The translations under genes were made by a program, and so were the position numbers. DNA of 5,596 bases, from the NCBI GenBank assembly GCA_013696695.1, contig JACCYD010000546.1:1-5596 (forward strand), given 5' to 3'. Under the pieces are notes generated by a model. The model saw only the letters and a program-made list of their open reading frames with translations, ran no database searches and had not been told where the DNA came from. Of the stretch, positions 4,607 to 5,596 are shown one piece after another; positions within the stretch are counted from its first letter, which is position 1; each line of letters starts with the position of its first letter. The DNA comes from Deltaproteobacteria bacterium (GTDB lineage: Bacteria > Myxococcota_A > Polyangia > Haliangiales > Haliangiaceae).

Positions 4607-5596
4607 ATGTCCGGGCGGCTTCGCCTGATCGCCGTAGTTTCCGCCGCGGCGTGCGGAGGCAGTACCAGCCTGCCGATCGACGCGCGCTGCAATCCACTCG
4701 GCGTCACCGCGTGCCTCGCGCCGTGGCCGAGCTCGGCGTTCGAAGTCGACGATCCGACCACCGCGACCGGCCGCCGCCTCGCGATTCCCGAGGACGCACT
4801 GCCCCGCGGGGTCATCGATACGGAGATCGATCCGGAGCGCTGGAACGTGCTCGACGGCTTCTCGGCGACCACGCCGATCCTGATCGCGTTTCCGGGCGGC
4901 GTCTCGGATCTCGGACTGCCCGCGTCCGACAACATGGATCTGTCGCTCGCGGCCGATAGCCCGACGGTGATCCTCGACATGACCACCGGCGAGCGCGTCG
5001 CGCATCACGCCGAGCTCGACCCGGCCACACCCGATGCGCAGGCGCTGCTGCTGCGACCAGCGGCGCGTCTCACCGCGGGACACCGCTACGCCGTCGCGAT
5101 CACGTCGCGTGTCGTGGCGGCAGATGGTGGCGAGTTGCCGCTACCACCGGGCTTCCGCGCACTGCGGGACGATCGGCGCACCGATCACGGCCTGCTCGAG
5201 GCGATGCGGCCGCGCTTCGACGACGTGCTCGTCGCGCTCGACGACGCCGGCATCCCCGACGACGACCTCGTCGTGGCGTGGGATTTCACGGTGGCGTCGG
5301 ATGCGAGCGCGAATGCCGATCTGATCGCCGCACGCGAGCGAGGCCTCGCCACGCTCGCAACGTATCCGAGCTTGTTCACGATCACCGCGGATCGCCGCGA
5401 CGCCAGCGGTCGTCGAGTCAACGGCACGCTCGACGCGCCGCTGTTCCTGTCGAACGGCGGCGAACCCCGCCGCGGGACGCGCCTCGTGCGCGACGCCGCC
5501 GGGCTCCCGGCGGTGCAAGGCCTGTATCGCATCCCGTTCACGGCGAGCATCCCGGCCTGTGCCACACAGCGCGCCCCGGTGCCGATGGTGATCTGG
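4607..5596 (+). CDS. Partial large exported lipoprotein, function unknown (3' end beyond window)
   Basis: A frame of 330 codons from ATG 4607 is open to the right edge, with consistently G/C third positions. The N-terminus MSGRLRLIAVVSAAAC has a short basic region, a hydrophobic core and a lipobox with Cys16, then a Gly/Ser linker. Cys28 and Cys36 could form a disulphide in the motif CNPLGVTACLAPWPSSAF. Beta-rich segments follow, including TPILIAFPGG (89-98), SPTVILDMTTGE (118-129) and RLTAGHRYAVAITSRV (154-169), which look like an Ig-like or beta-sandwich fold. A helical stretch (about 195-215) leads to LVVAWDFTVASD (221-232). From memory, such N-terminal regions occur in large delta-proteobacterial exported proteins, some carrying a C-terminal alpha/beta-hydrolase; that part is outside the window, so enzyme activity is speculation. 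It diverges from the cysteine-rich lipoprotein gene, 67 bp apart. Confidence 0.85.
   Translation, partial: MSGRLRLIAVVSAAACGGSTSLPIDARCNPLGVTACLAPWPSSAFEVDDPTTATGRRLAIPEDALPRGVIDTEIDPERWNVLDGFSATTPILIAFPGGVSDLGLPASDNMDLSLAADSPTVILDMTTGERVAHHAELDPATPDAQALLLRPAARLTAGHRYAVAITSRVVAADGGELPLPPGFRALRDDRRTDHGLLEAMRPRFDDVLVALDDAGIPDDDLVVAWDFTVASDASANADLIAARERGLATLATYPSLFTITADRRDASGRRVNGTLDAPLFLSNGGEPRRGTRLVRDAAGLPAVQGLYRIPFTASIPACATQRAPVPMVIW

Noticed and set aside
4075..4986. 303-residue minus-strand reading that extends the cysteine-rich lipoprotein upstream
   Set aside because: The extension runs over the start of the divergent lipoprotein gene and buries a good signal peptide and lipobox; GTG 4539 is the better start.

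Overview
The window is GC-rich with strong G/C bias at third codon positions. Its gene types (exported lipoproteins, a soluble hybrid histidine kinase, a bacterioferritin pair) point to a myxobacterium-like organism, perhaps of the Kofleriaceae/Haliangium type. That placement is an inference from style and gene content, not from a marker gene.

Layout, left to right. (1) Positions 1-212, minus strand: the 5' end of an unrecognised gene with one hydrophobic N-terminal segment, running off the left edge. (2) Positions 213-318: a short gap with a 7-bp inverted repeat. (3) Positions 319-1044, minus strand: an iron-storage operon, bfd (bacterioferritin-associated ferredoxin) followed by bfr (haem-type bacterioferritin). 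The stretch at its 5' end is unusually AT-rich and holds a good sigma-70-like promoter overlapping a Fur-box-like sequence. (4) Positions 1116-2012, plus strand: a predicted lipoprotein of unknown function, divergent from bfd. Its 3' end overlaps the next gene tail-to-tail by 20 bp. (5) Positions 1993-3909, minus strand: a 638-residue cytoplasmic hybrid histidine kinase, receiver-PAS-kinase-receiver, with all key residues present. (6) Positions 3910-4074: a 165-bp gap with a short direct repeat and a weak hairpin. (7) Positions 4075-4539, minus strand: a small cysteine-rich lipoprotein made of three exact 33-residue repeats. (8) Positions 4607-5596, plus strand: a large predicted lipoprotein open at the right edge, divergent from the previous gene.

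How the genes work together. Bfd and Bfr form a known pair: Bfr oxidises and stores iron, and Bfd passes electrons to the Bfr haem to release it. The overlapping Fur-like site suggests iron control. The kinase has no neighbouring partner regulator in the window. The three lipoproteins probably sit in the envelope, and nothing links them to each other except that two share a 67-bp divergent control region. No RNA genes, CRISPR arrays, insertion sequences or phage genes are visible.

The most distinctive items are the C-X11-C-X7-C-X6-C triple-repeat lipoprotein, the Fur-like/promoter overlap ahead of a GTG-started bfd without a Shine-Dalgarno, and -10-like hexamers exactly 6 nt before the starts of both divergent genes around 4540-4606, which suggests leaderless mRNAs. 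The window shows no clear multi-gene novel system.
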